Assembly: GCA_009908405.1 (NCBI GenBank)
Contig: JAAAPG010000009.1
Span: 1 to 35,805 of the forward strand
Length of the DNA: 35,805 nt
Origin: Alphaproteobacteria bacterium
Lineage (GTDB): Bacteria; Pseudomonadota; Alphaproteobacteria; Rhodobacterales; Rhodobacteraceae
Direction: 5' to 3'
How positions within the stretch are numbered: the stretch's first letter is position 1; every line of letters starts with the position of its first letter. A program made the translations under genes and the position numbers. Below the pieces are notes generated by a model, which worked only from the letters and a program-made list of their open reading frames with translations, was not told where the DNA came from and did no database searches. Of this stretch, positions 1-9,407 are shown one piece after another.

Positions 1-837
1 GCCTATTCGCCCGACGCCTTTTTCGAGATGGGCTACGACATCCCGCAAAGCATGGAAGAGCTGAAGGCGCTGACGCAGCAGATCGTGGATGATGGCGGCA
101 CGCCGTGGTGCATCGGGCTTGGGTCCGGCGCCGCAACCGGCTGGCCCGCGACCGACTGGGTCGAGGACATGATGCTGCGCACCCAGCCGCCCGAAGTGTA
201 TGACGCGTGGGTCGCCAACGAGATGCCGTTCAACGACCCGGCCGTGATCGGCGCGATCGAAGAATTCGGCGCCTTCGCCCGCAACGAGGATTACGTTCAG
301 GGCGGGTCCGAAGCCGTGGCCACGACCGATTTCCGGGACAGCCCGGCGGGCCTGTTCTCGATCCCGCCGTCTTGCTACATGCACCGCCAGGCGTCGTTCA
401 TTCCGGCCTTCTTCCCCGAGGGCACCGAGGTGGGGCAGGACGTGGATTTCTTCTACTTCCCCGCGTTCGAGGAAAAAGACCTTGGTCGCCCGGTCCTGGG
501 CGCAGGCACCCTGTTCGCGATCACCGACCCGTCGGACGCGACCAATGCCATGCTGGAATTCCTGAAACTGCCCATCGCGCATGAGATGTGGATGACGCAG
601 GGCGGCTTCCTGACCGCGCATGGCGGCGTGAACCTGGAAACCTATGCCAGCGATTCCGAGCGCGCGCAGGGCGAGATCCTCTCCGAGGCGACCACCTTCC
701 GCTTCGACGCGTCCGACCTGATGCCGGGTGAAATCGGTGCGGGCGTGTTCTGGACCGGCATGGTCGATTACGTCACCGGCGCAAACGCCGAAGACGTGGC
801 AACCACCATCCAGGAACGCTGGGACACGCTGCAATAA
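1..837 (+). CDS. aglE: ABC transporter substrate-binding protein, alpha-glucoside type (AglE-like), 5' partial
   Basis: Frame is open from base 1 (in frame with ORF 28..837); solute-binding-protein-like C-terminal region; followed by two MalF/MalG-type permeases, a GH13 glucosidase and an MsmX/UgpC-type ATPase. Confidence 0.8.
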   Translation, partial: AYSPDAFFEMGYDIPQSMEELKALTQQIVDDGGTPWCIGLGSGAATGWPATDWVEDMMLRTQPPEVYDAWVANEMPFNDPAVIGAIEEFGAFARNEDYVQGGSEAVATTDFRDSPAGLFSIPPSCYMHRQASFIPAFFPEGTEVGQDVDFFYFPAFEEKDLGRPVLGAGTLFAITDPSDATNAMLEFLKLPIAHEMWMTQGGFLTAHGGVNLETYASDSERAQGEILSEATTFRFDASDLMPGEIGAGVFWTGMVDYVTGANAEDVATTIQERWDTLQ

Positions 838-852
838 GCGAGCTTGACCAAG

Positions 853-878
853 GCCCCTTGCCATGCGTGGCAAGGGGC
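853..878 (+). repeat. Perfect 11-bp hairpin (GCCCCTTGCCA-TGCG-TGGCAAGGGGC) between the binding-protein and permease genes
   Basis: Arms 853-863 and 868-878, 4-nt loop, no T-tract; lies between stop 837 and start 913. Confidence 0.85.
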
Positions 879-912
879 AGGACCACGCGCGGCACGTGAA
901 GGGAGCACAGCC

Positions 913-1890
913 ATGTCACCAGTCTTGCAGGGCTTATTGACCATCATCATCGGTGTGGGGGGCTGCGTGGGCTATTTCTACGCGTCGAACATCATCCTCG
1001 ACAAGGTGATCTTCCCGGCCAAGGGGCCGCAAGCTGGCCAGAACATAAACCGTGCCAACAGGGTGCGCCCGTGGTTGTTCCTGTTCCCGGCCATGTTCGC
1101 GCTGGGCCTGTATCTGGTTTACCCGGTCGTGGGGTCGTTCTACCGGTCGCTGTTCAACCGCGCGGGAGATGACTTCATCGGCTTGGCCAACTACGCCAAC
1201 CTGTTCGCCGAGAGCGCGTTCCGCACCGCCGTGTTCAACAACCTGCTCTGGGTGCTGGTCGTGCCTGCCATGGCGACCTTTCTGGGGCTGCTGGTCGCGC
1301 AACTGACCGACCGCCTGGCCTGGGGCAACATCGCCAAGTCGCTGATTTTCATGCCGATGGCGATTTCCTTCGTCGGAGCGTCGCTGATCTGGAAATTCGT
1401 CTATTCGGCCAACCCGGATATCGGGATCATCAATTCCATTCGTGATTCCATGGGACTGGACCCGCTGGACCCGCTGCAAATACCGTTCTGGAACAACTTC
1501 TTCCTGATGTTCATCCTTGTCTGGATACAAACAGGGTTTGCCATGGTGATCCTGTCGGCAGCGTTGCGGGGCATCCCCGAGGAAACCATCGAGGCCGCGA
1601 TCATCGACGGCGCGAACCCGTTGCAGGTATTCTTCCAGATCAAGGTGCCGCAGATCATGGGCACGATTGTCGTTGTCTGGACCACGATCACCATCCTGGT
1701 GCTGAAAGTGTTCGATATCGTCTACACCATGACCGGCGGCAATTTCGATACAGAGATCCTGCCCAGCTACATGATGTCCTTCATGTTCCGTGACGATGGG
1801 CGGGCGACGGCCGTGGCCTTTGTCATCATGGTGATGGTGCTGCCTGTGATGATCTGGAACATCCGCCAGGCACGCAAGGAAATGCGCTGA
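913..1890 (+). CDS. aglF: Carbohydrate ABC transporter permease (AglF/MalF-like)
   Basis: Multiple TM segments; EAA-loop-like 'EETIEAAIIDGANPLQVFFQIKVPQI'. ATG at 913 preferred over ORF start 844, which would include the hairpin. Confidence 0.88.
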   Translation: MSPVLQGLLTIIIGVGGCVGYFYASNIILDKVIFPAKGPQAGQNINRANRVRPWLFLFPAMFALGLYLVYPVVGSFYRSLFNRAGDDFIGLANYANLFAESAFRTAVFNNLLWVLVVPAMATFLGLLVAQLTDRLAWGNIAKSLIFMPMAISFVGASLIWKFVYSANPDIGIINSIRDSMGLDPLDPLQIPFWNNFFLMFILVWIQTGFAMVILSAALRGIPEETIEAAIIDGANPLQVFFQIKVPQIMGTIVVVWTTITILVLKVFDIVYTMTGGNFDTEILPSYMMSFMFRDDGRATAVAFVIMVMVLPVMIWNIRQARKEMR

Positions 1891-1913
1891 CCGGCGCGAG
1901 GGAGGGTTAACCA

Positions 1914-3065
1914 ATGGACAATATCGCAGGTCAGAACCAGGGCGGGAAAATCGCGGTCAATATTACCGTCATCATCCTTGTGCTGCTGTGGCTTTTGCCG
2001 ACCATCGGGCTGTTCGTGTCGTCCTTCCGCGAGCGCGACCAGATATCGAACTCCGGTTGGTGGCAGGCACCTTTCGCGGTGGATCTGAATTTCCGCGCCC
2101 GTGTCGCGGCCGACGGGGCGCGTCAGGACGGGGATGTGTATGTGCTGGAGGGCAACCTGTTCGACGACCCGGATATTGCCGAAGCGTTTCCCGATGGCAA
2201 TGGCGCGGTCGCGGCCTTTGGCACACGCGCGGTCGCCCCGGATGAGTTCACCCCCGGCACATCGACCGAATTGCGCCGTGGCGGCACGCTGACGGTGCAG
2301 GAAGACGGCAGTTTCCGACTGGAAAGCGCCGATCCGATAGAGCGCGGCCCGACCATTTATCTTGCTGCCGAAACGCCACCCAAGTTCACGCTGCTGAATT
2401 ACGACACGGTCCTGAACGCCAACGGCATGGATCGCGCCTTTATCAACACGCTGACCGTGACCATCCCGGCCACGATCATACCCATCCTGATCGCGGCCTT
2501 TGCCGCTTATGCGCTTGCGTGGATGGATTTTCCGGGGCGCGGGGTGCTGATCGCCGCGGTTGTTGGCCTGCTGGTCGTGCCCTTGCAACTGGCGCTGGTG
2601 CCGTTGCTCAGTCTGCATACCAGTATAGGGATCGGACAGAGTTTCCTCGGGATATGGCTGGCGCATACCGGGTTCGGGCTGCCCCTGGCGGTATATCTGC
2701 TGCGAAATTACATGGTCGGATTGCCGCGCGACATTATCGAAGGCGCCAAGGTTGATGGCGCGACCGATTTCCAGATCTTCACCAAGATCATCCTGCCGCT
2801 CAGTTTTCCGGCACTTGCCTCTTTCGCGATCTTCCAGTTCCTGTGGACATGGAACGACCTGCTTGTGGCCAAGGTTTTCTTGCCATCGGGTGCGGAATCG
2901 CAGGTCATGACCGTGAAGATCGCCGACGACCTGTTGGGGTCGCGGGGAGGGGATTGGGGCATTCTGGCCACGGCGGCCTTTGTCTCGATCGCGGTGCCGC
3001 TGATCGTCTTCTTCACAATGCAACGCTACCTTGTGCGCGGCCTGTTGGCCGGCTCGGTCAAGTAA
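1914..3065 (+). CDS. aglG: Carbohydrate ABC transporter permease (AglG/MalG-like) with an extended periplasmic segment after TM1
   Basis: EAA loop 'PRDIIEGAKVDGATDFQIFTKIILPLSFPAL'; about 110-residue hydrophilic insert between TM1 and the transporter core. Confidence 0.88.
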   Translation: MDNIAGQNQGGKIAVNITVIILVLLWLLPTIGLFVSSFRERDQISNSGWWQAPFAVDLNFRARVAADGARQDGDVYVLEGNLFDDPDIAEAFPDGNGAVAAFGTRAVAPDEFTPGTSTELRRGGTLTVQEDGSFRLESADPIERGPTIYLAAETPPKFTLLNYDTVLNANGMDRAFINTLTVTIPATIIPILIAAFAAYALAWMDFPGRGVLIAAVVGLLVVPLQLALVPLLSLHTSIGIGQSFLGIWLAHTGFGLPLAVYLLRNYMVGLPRDIIEGAKVDGATDFQIFTKIILPLSFPALASFAIFQFLWTWNDLLVAKVFLPSGAESQVMTVKIADDLLGSRGGDWGILATAAFVSIAVPLIVFFTMQRYLVRGLLAGSVK

Positions 3066-3075
3066 GGAATATAAC

Positions 3076-4728
3076 GTGACTGCTACAGCCATGTTGCAGC
3101 CCGACCAAGGGCTGGAACTGACCCCCGACTGGTGGCGCGGTGCGGTGATCTACCAGATCTACCCCCGCAGCTTCCAGGACAGCAACGGCGACGGTATCGG
3201 TGACCTGTGCGGCATCGTGCAGCGCCTGCCCTATATCGCCAGCCTCGGCGTCGATGCGATCTGGATCAGCCCGTTCTTCACCTCTCCGATGAAGGATTTC
3301 GGCTATGACGTGTCGGATTATTGCGACGTGGACCCGATGTTCGGCACGCTTGCCGATTTCGACGCGATCATCGCCACCGCCCACGGGCTGGGCCTGAAGG
3401 TTCTGATCGACCTTGTGCTGTCGCATTCGTCGGACCAGCATCCGTGGTTCAAGGAAAGCCGGTCGTCGCGCGACAATCCGCGCGCGAACTGGTATGTCTG
3501 GTCGGACCCGAAACCCGATGGCACCCCGCCCAATAACTGGCTGTCCATCTTCGGCGGTTCTGGCTGGGCCTGGGACGCGACGCGCTGCCAGTATTACTTG
3601 CACAATTTCCTGGCGTCACAGCCGGATCTGAACTTCCACGAACCCGCCGTGCAGCAGGAATTGCTGGATGTGTCGCGCTTCTGGCTGGAACGGGGCGTCA
3701 ACGGCTTCCGTCTGGATACGATCAATTTCTACGTCCATGACCACCAGTTGCGCGACAACCCACCCTTGCCGCCGGAACAGCGCAACGCCAATATCGCGCC
3801 GGCGGTGAACCCCTATAACCACCAGGAACACATCTACGACAAGAACCAGCCGGAAAACCTGGACTTCCTGCGCCGCTTCCGCGCGCTGCTGGACACCTAT
3901 GGCGCCGCGGCCGTGGGCGAGGTGGGGGACGCGCAAAAGGGTCTGGAAATCCTGGGCGAATACACATCCGGCAACGACAAGGTGCAGATGTGCTACGCGT
4001 TCGAATTCCTGGCCGCCGATCAGCCCTCTGCTGCGCGGATTGCCGCCGTGTTGCGCCATCTGGACCATGTCGCCCCCGAAGGCTGGGCCTGCTGGGCGTT
4101 TTCCAACCATGACGTGATGCGCCATCTTAGCCGCTGGGACATGTCGCCCGCCGCCGTGCGCGTCTATGCCACGCTGATGATGTGCCTGCGCGGCTCGGTC
4201 TGCCTGTACCAGGGCGAAGAGCTGGGCCTGCCCGAAGCGGAACTGGTGTTCGAAGACCTGCGCGACCCTTACGGCATCCAGTTCTGGCCCGAATACAAGG
4301 GCCGCGACGGCTGCCGCACGCCAATGGTGTGGGAGGGCAAGACGCTGAACGGCGGGTTCTCGACCGATGTGCCGTGGCTGCCGGTCGCGCGCGAACATAT
4401 CGGCCTCGCGGTCGATGCGCAGGAACGCGCGCCCGATGCGCTGCTGCACCATTACCGCCGCGCGATCGAATTGCGCCATGCCCACCGCGCCCTGTCGCGC
4501 GGGGCCATGCGCGATCTGCACGTCTCGGGCGACACGTTGTCCTTCATCCGCGAGGAGGCGGGGGAGGTCATGTTCTGCGCCTTCAACCTGAGCCATGACC
4601 CGACCATGCTGCACCTGCCGCAGGGCAACTGGATCACGGTGGGGCAGGACCTGAATTCGTCCGGCGCCGGAGAGGATGGGCTGGTGCATCTGGGACCATG
4701 GCAGCCTTGCTTGCTGCTGAAACGATAA
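3076..4728 (+). CDS. aglA: Alpha-glucosidase, GH13 family
   Basis: 'WWRGAVIYQIYPRSFQDSNGDGIGDLCGI', 'GFRLDTINFY', 'FSNHDVMR' GH13 motifs; GTG start at 3076 preceded by AAGGAAT. Confidence 0.92.
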   Translation: MTATAMLQPDQGLELTPDWWRGAVIYQIYPRSFQDSNGDGIGDLCGIVQRLPYIASLGVDAIWISPFFTSPMKDFGYDVSDYCDVDPMFGTLADFDAIIATAHGLGLKVLIDLVLSHSSDQHPWFKESRSSRDNPRANWYVWSDPKPDGTPPNNWLSIFGGSGWAWDATRCQYYLHNFLASQPDLNFHEPAVQQELLDVSRFWLERGVNGFRLDTINFYVHDHQLRDNPPLPPEQRNANIAPAVNPYNHQEHIYDKNQPENLDFLRRFRALLDTYGAAAVGEVGDAQKGLEILGEYTSGNDKVQMCYAFEFLAADQPSAARIAAVLRHLDHVAPEGWACWAFSNHDVMRHLSRWDMSPAAVRVYATLMMCLRGSVCLYQGEELGLPEAELVFEDLRDPYGIQFWPEYKGRDGCRTPMVWEGKTLNGGFSTDVPWLPVAREHIGLAVDAQERAPDALLHHYRRAIELRHAHRALSRGAMRDLHVSGDTLSFIREEAGEVMFCAFNLSHDPTMLHLPQGNWITVGQDLNSSGAGEDGLVHLGPWQPCLLLKR

Positions 4729-4746
4729 ACGAGGGGGGAGGAACCC

Positions 4747-5838
4747 ATGGCCGATCTGAAACTGACCGATGTCGAGAAAGCCTATGGCGAGGTCAAGGTG
4801 CTGTCGGATGTCAACCTCGACATCAAGCAGGGCGAATTGATCGTGTTTGTCGGCCCGTCGGGTTGCGGCAAATCCACGTTGCTGCGCATGATCGCGGGGC
4901 TGGAAAAGATCACTGGGGGCGAGCTGGAAATTGACGGGATGGTCGTCAATGACATTCCGCCCGCGCAGCGTGGCATTGCCATGGTGTTCCAGTCCTACGC
5001 GCTGTACCCGCATATGACGGTGCGCGACAACATGGCCTTCGCGTTGAAGATCGCGAAGAAAACCAAGGCAGAGATTGACGCCGCCGTGCAAAAGGCCGCC
5101 GATATCCTGCAATTGGGACCGTATCTGGACCGTCTGCCAAAGGCCTTGTCGGGCGGGCAGCGCCAGCGGGTCGCAATCGGGCGTTCCATCGTGCGCGACC
5201 CGAAAGTGTATCTGTTCGACGAGCCGCTCTCGAACCTTGACGCCGCCTTGCGCGTCGCCACCCGGATCGAGATCGCCAAGTTGAAGGAATCCATGCCCGA
5301 ATCGACCATGGTGTATGTGACCCACGACCAGGTGGAAGCGATGACACTGGCCAGCCGCATCGTGGTTCTGGCGGGCGGTGGCATTGCGCAGGTCGGCACG
5401 CCGCTGGAACTGTATGAACGCCCCAATGGCGAATTCGTCGCGCAATTCATCGGGTCGCCCGCGATGAACCTGTTGTCGGGGGAAGTGGTGGAAACCGGCG
5501 CGCAAACCCGCGTCAAGCTGGACGGGGGCGGCATGGCCACGGCCAATATCCCCACCACCGATGCCGACAAGGGGTTGAAGGTCAACCTGGGCGTGCGTCC
5601 CGAGGACCTTGTTGCCAGCGATGACGACGATTACCTGTATCAGGGAGAGGTCGACCTGATCGAGGCGCTGGGCGAATTGACGGTGCTCTATTTCAAACCC
5701 GACGCGCCGGATGCGGACCCGGTGTTGGCCAAGCTGGCCGGCACCCATGCCGAATTGCGCGGCAAGACGGTCAAGTTGAAAGCCGATCCCGCGCGGTTGC
5801 ACCTGTTCCACAACAAGGTGTCGCTGCTCCATCGTTAG
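4747..5838 (+). CDS. aglK: Sugar ABC transporter ATP-binding protein (AglK/UgpC/MsmX type)
   Basis: Walker A 'GPSGCGKST', signature 'LSGGQRQR', Walker B 'VYLFDEPLSNLD', C-terminal TOBE-like region. Confidence 0.93.
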   Translation: MADLKLTDVEKAYGEVKVLSDVNLDIKQGELIVFVGPSGCGKSTLLRMIAGLEKITGGELEIDGMVVNDIPPAQRGIAMVFQSYALYPHMTVRDNMAFALKIAKKTKAEIDAAVQKAADILQLGPYLDRLPKALSGGQRQRVAIGRSIVRDPKVYLFDEPLSNLDAALRVATRIEIAKLKESMPESTMVYVTHDQVEAMTLASRIVVLAGGGIAQVGTPLELYERPNGEFVAQFIGSPAMNLLSGEVVETGAQTRVKLDGGGMATANIPTTDADKGLKVNLGVRPEDLVASDDDDYLYQGEVDLIEALGELTVLYFKPDAPDADPVLAKLAGTHAELRGKTVKLKADPARLHLFHNKVSLLHR

Positions 5839-5940
5839 AGCGCGTCGCGTTCATGCGCATTCACGCGCCTCACTCTAACTTTTCATGATCGCACGTCTTT
5901 TTGCGCAAAACCGGGAACCACTTTCGCGCGACGTGCTCTA
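5836..5940. repeat. Palindrome-ended intergenic repeat, copy 1 (about 105 bp)
   Basis: Terminal inverted repeats TAGAGCGCGTCGCG (5836-5849) and CGCGACGTGCTCTA (5927-5940), 13/14 complementary; internal GCACGTC/GACGTGC and TTTTGCGCAAAA; shares sequence with 31874-31957. Confidence 0.75.
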
Positions 5941-6072
5941 GAATGGCAGTCGAGGCCTAGAGCCGCGTACCGGGCCGTCCGTGGCGGACCTGTGCGCGGC
6001 ACGGACGGTTGTGTCCGCGATATCCGTGCTTATATCTGAATATGTATGTAAAATTCAGAAGGAAACCAGGCC

Positions 6073-6492
6073 ATGCCAGACAAGAAGGACTACGGCCCCG
6101 ATCCGTATGTCGTGGATATCGAGAAGGATACGCTCGAAAACACGAATTTTCGAACCACCCGATGGACTGGCAAGAACCTCCAGTTGACCTTGATGACGAT
6201 CCCGGTTGGCGGCGATGTCGGGCTGGAGGTTCACGAAACACACGACCAATTCTTGCGGCTGGAACAGGGTCACGGCAGGGTTCAGATGGGACCGGGCAAG
6301 GACGATCTGAATTTCCAGCAGGATGTGAGTGGCGACTGGGCTGTTTTTGTTCCCGCCGGGTATTGGCATAATATTACCAATATCGGGGATGGCCCCATGA
6401 AGCTCTATGCAATTTACGGCCCACCGGACCATCTGCACGGCACCGTTCACGCCACCCCGACGGACGCGGCAAACGATCCCAACGAAGATTGA
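6073..6492 (+). CDS. Cupin-domain protein (139 aa)
   Basis: 'GLEVHETHDQFLRLEQGHGRVQMG...FVPAGYWHNITNIGDGPMKLYAIYGPPDHLHGTVH' cupin motifs; AAGGAAACC upstream. Confidence 0.87.
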   Translation: MPDKKDYGPDPYVVDIEKDTLENTNFRTTRWTGKNLQLTLMTIPVGGDVGLEVHETHDQFLRLEQGHGRVQMGPGKDDLNFQQDVSGDWAVFVPAGYWHNITNIGDGPMKLYAIYGPPDHLHGTVHATPTDAANDPNED

Positions 6493-6531
6493 TCGGGCGC
6501 GTTACCCGATAGAGGGTGCGCAAGCAAAAAG

Positions 6532-6565
6532 AAAAGCGCGCAGGGTTCGGTCCTTGCGCGCTTTT
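6532..6565. terminator. Bidirectional hairpin terminator between convergent cupin and helicase genes
   Basis: AAAAGCGCGCAGG ... CCTTGCGCGCTTTT stem (one bulge). Confidence 0.75.
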
Positions 6566-6587
6566 CGTGTCGTGTCGCCCGAATGGG

Positions 6588-8057
6588 TCAGGCCGTGCGG
6601 AATTCTCGCAACAGGAAATCGGGAACATGGTCGCCCATGCCCACAGGCGCGTCATTGCGGCTGCCCTTGTCACGGCGATCTGTGTCGCGACGGTTGCCGT
6701 CGCGACCACGACCCCGCGCCGGGCGCTCTGCCTGCGGCGCTGGCGCGTCCGCCTTGGCAACCTCTGGCGTCGGTTCAGCAGTGGGGGTTGCGTCAGACGT
6801 GGCCTGCGCTTCCGCGTTGTCATTGGCCGGCTTGCGCGACCGGCGCGCGCGCTTGGGTTTGGGCGCGTCCTCTGGTGCGCCCCCTGGCGCGCTGGCCGAG
6901 GCCAGTCCCGTATCGGGCGCATCGGCACGGGGCAGGGTTTTCTGCAAAAGCGCCTCGATCCCGTCGAGGTATTTCTGATCCGACGGCACCATCAGCGAAA
7001 TCGCCTTGCCCGACCGTCCCGCACGGCCCGTGCGGCCAATGCGGTGGACGTAATCCTCCGGGTGTGAGGGCAGGTCGAAATTGAACACGTGGCTGACCGA
7101 GGGCACGTCCAGACCGCGCGCGGCCACGTCCGATGCGATCAGCAGACGCAACTCGCCGTTGCGGAACTTTTCAAGCGTGCGCGTGCGCACCGATTGGTCC
7201 AGATCGCCGTGGATGGGCGCGGCGTCCATCTTGTGCTTGATAAGCGATTTCGACAGCACATCGACATCGACCTTGCGGTTGCAAAAGATGATGGCGTTTT
7301 CCAGCGCGTCGCCCTCGGTCTCGATAATCTTGCGCAGGGCTTCGCGCTTGGCCTTTGCCGCGGCATCGCGGCGGGTGGCCTGCAAGCTGACCAGCTCTTG
7401 CGCAATGGTCTCGGATGCGGTGGCCTGCCGCGCAATTTCCACGCGGGCCGGGTTCGACAGGAACGTGTTGGTTATCCGCTCGATCTCCGGCGCCATGGTG
7501 GCGGAATAGAAGAACGTCTGCCGGGTGAAAGGCGTCAGGTTGAAGATGCGCTCGATATCCGGGATGAAGCCCATATCCAGCATCCGGTCGGCTTCGTCCA
7601 CGACCATCACCTCGACACCGGTCAGCAGCAGCTTGCCGCGCTCGAAATGGTCCAGCAAACGGCCCGGCGTGGCGATCAGCACGTCCACGCCCCGGTCGAT
7701 CAGCTTGTCTTGCTCGCCAAAGGCCACGCCGCCGATCAGCAGCGCCTTGGACAGGCGGGTATACTTGGCGTAAGTGTCGAAATTCTCGGCCACCTGCGCG
7801 GCCAGTTCGCGCGTCGGCGCCAGCACCAGGGACCGCGGCATACGCGCGCGCGCACGACCCCGGCCAAGGCGCGTTATCATCGGCAGCGTGAAAGAGGCGG
7901 TCTTGCCGGTCCCGGTCTGGGCAATGCCCAACACGTCGCGGCCTTCCAGCGCATGCGGGATGGCTTCGGCCTGGATGGGGGTGGGGGCGGTGTAGCCAGC
8001 TTCGTCAATGGCTTTCAGGACCTTGGGGTCCAGCTTCAGGTCAGAGAAAAGGGTCAT
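6588..8057 (-). CDS. DEAD-box ATP-dependent RNA helicase (RhlE-like)
   Basis: Q-motif 'YTAPTPIQ', 'AQTGTGKT', 'VVDEADRMLDMGF', 'SAT', 'HRIGRTGRAG'; low-complexity Ala/Arg-rich C-terminal tail. Start at MTLFSDL. Confidence 0.94.
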   Translation of the reverse strand: MTLFSDLKLDPKVLKAIDEAGYTAPTPIQAEAIPHALEGRDVLGIAQTGTGKTASFTLPMITRLGRGRARARMPRSLVLAPTRELAAQVAENFDTYAKYTRLSKALLIGGVAFGEQDKLIDRGVDVLIATPGRLLDHFERGKLLLTGVEVMVVDEADRMLDMGFIPDIERIFNLTPFTRQTFFYSATMAPEIERITNTFLSNPARVEIARQATASETIAQELVSLQATRRDAAAKAKREALRKIIETEGDALENAIIFCNRKVDVDVLSKSLIKHKMDAAPIHGDLDQSVRTRTLEKFRNGELRLLIASDVAARGLDVPSVSHVFNFDLPSHPEDYVHRIGRTGRAGRSGKAISLMVPSDQKYLDGIEALLQKTLPRADAPDTGLASASAPGGAPEDAPKPKRARRSRKPANDNAEAQATSDATPTAEPTPEVAKADAPAPQAERPARGRGRDGNRRDTDRRDKGSRNDAPVGMGDHVPDFLLREFRTA

Positions 8058-8299
8058 ATGCGTCCATCTGATACGGCATCGGGCCGTTATCGGTTCTGGG
8101 ACGCCCTTATTCCGCGCCCCGCTCAAATCCGCGTCGAACCGACGGGATGTGGGGCTGATAGCGCAAAACACTGGCTTGGTCAATCTTGGCCGGGCGGTCA
8201 GGGCGGTCCGCGCGACGTTGCGCGAAATTCTGCCCGAGCGGGTCATTCCCCCGCTTGCAGGGAACCGGAAACCAAGCTAATGGAGGCTGAGCCGACCGT

Positions 8300-8383
8300 G
8301 CGGGTGTGGCGGAATGGTAGACGCAGAGGATTCAAAATCCTCCGCCGCAAGGCGTGGGAGTTCGAGTCTCCCCACCCGCACCA
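8300..8383 (+). tRNA. tRNA-Leu (anticodon CAA), CCA encoded
   Basis: Acceptor GCGGGTG/CACCCGC; anticodon arm GAGGA-TTCAAAA-TCCTC; T-arm GGGAG-TTCGAGT-CTCCC; terminal ACCA. Confidence 0.94.
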
Positions 8384-8390
8384 CGGCGTC

Positions 8391-8672
8391 CTAGCTTTTG
8401 TTCGATGCACTCTCTTCCAATATGGCACATATCGCAGGATCGTGGATCCGGTAGGTATGCGGGTCGCGCGATGTGACTTGTGTGCTTGGGGCGTTCGACA
8501 CGGCGATCACCCTGTTATTCGCGCCCATAATGCCCATGCCAGCTTTGACAAACGCTGCGTGCAAAGCGCTTTCGGTGGCTGTGCAGGGCGTTTCCGCCTG
8601 TGCAAAGGCAGGCTGCCAAGCCGCCAATGCCGCACACAGCGTAACGGCAAAGCCTGTGCCTCGATTGTTCAT
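8391..8672 (-). CDS. Small exported hypothetical protein (93 aa)
   Basis: Signal peptide-like N-terminus 'MNNRGTGFAVTLCAALAAWQPAFAQA'; AAGGAACC upstream of the start. Confidence 0.55.
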   Translation of the reverse strand: MNNRGTGFAVTLCAALAAWQPAFAQAETPCTATESALHAAFVKAGMGIMGANNRVIAVSNAPSTQVTSRDPHTYRIHDPAICAILEESASNKS

Positions 8673-8759
8673 ATCGCGGTTCCTTATGCTAACTTTTGGC
8701 ACAGCCTTGCAATTCTGCAAGCCGTTTACAAAACCTTTCTTGGACAAGCAGCACATGAA

Positions 8760-8785
8760 AAAGCCGCGCCAGGGGGCGCGGCTTT
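8760..8785 (-). terminator. Rho-independent terminator downstream of the bactofilin gene
   Basis: AAAGCCGCGCC-AGGG-GGCGCGGCTTT, T-tract on the minus strand. Confidence 0.8.
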
Positions 8786-8822
8786 AGACCTGTCTGCATA
8801 TCGGTGATTGCGATCAATCCAA

Positions 8823-9407
8823 TCAGGTGCCGCTGGCTTTGCGTTGCTCTGTCGCCTTCTTGACGGTTTCCGACGTGTTCGCCTTGGGGGGCGCGGGGGT
8901 CGCCGGGGCAGACTGTGCAGGTGCGACCTCGGCTGTCTGGCCACGGTTGGTTTGCAACGGGTCGTCCTGACGCTGCACCGACCCTTCGAAATGCGCGCCC
9001 GATTCGATGGCGATGGTCTTGTGGATGATGTCGCCCTCGACCTGCGCAGAAGAGGTCAGGCGCACTTTCAGCCCACGCACGCGACCGATAACCCGTCCAT
9101 TGACGACGATGTCATCGGCGACAATCTCGCCGCGGATGGTGGCGGTTTCGCCCACGGTCAGCAAATGCGCGCGGATATCACCGTCGACGATTCCCTCGAC
9201 CACGACATCGCCGGTGGTCTTGATATTGCCGGTGATCGTCAGGTCAGAGGCCAGAACGGACGCGGCGGACTTGCCCTTGGTGGTCTGCGCTTGTCCGGTG
9301 TCGGAACTGGTTTGCCGCAGAAACGATGGCGTGGGTTCCGGCGTTGACGATGCCGCGGGGGTCTCGGACTTCGCCCCGGCTTCGTTGATACGGCTCTTAG
9401 AAAACAT
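8823..9407 (-). CDS. Bactofilin (polymer-forming cytoskeletal protein, DUF583)
   Basis: Beta-helical repeats 'LTITGNIKTTGDVVVEGIVDGDIRAHLLTVGETATIRGEIVADDIVVNGRVIGRVRG'. Confidence 0.93.
   Translation of the reverse strand: MFSKSRINEAGAKSETPAASSTPEPTPSFLRQTSSDTGQAQTTKGKSAASVLASDLTITGNIKTTGDVVVEGIVDGDIRAHLLTVGETATIRGEIVADDIVVNGRVIGRVRGLKVRLTSSAQVEGDIIHKTIAIESGAHFEGSVQRQDDPLQTNRGQTAEVAPAQSAPATPAPPKANTSETVKKATEQRKASGT

Noticed and set aside
934-3092. Long minus-strand ORFs (326 and 441 aa) under the permease genes
   Set aside because: Antisense to well-supported membrane proteins; His/Gln/Arg-rich translation.
3616-5832. 738-aa minus-strand ORF antisense to the glucosidase and ATPase genes
   Set aside because: Spans two genuine genes; no recognisable domains; codon-bias artefact.
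7089-8807. 572-aa plus-strand ORF opposite the RNA helicase, running through the tRNA
   Set aside because: Covers a clear helicase and a tRNA gene; composition is antisense-like.
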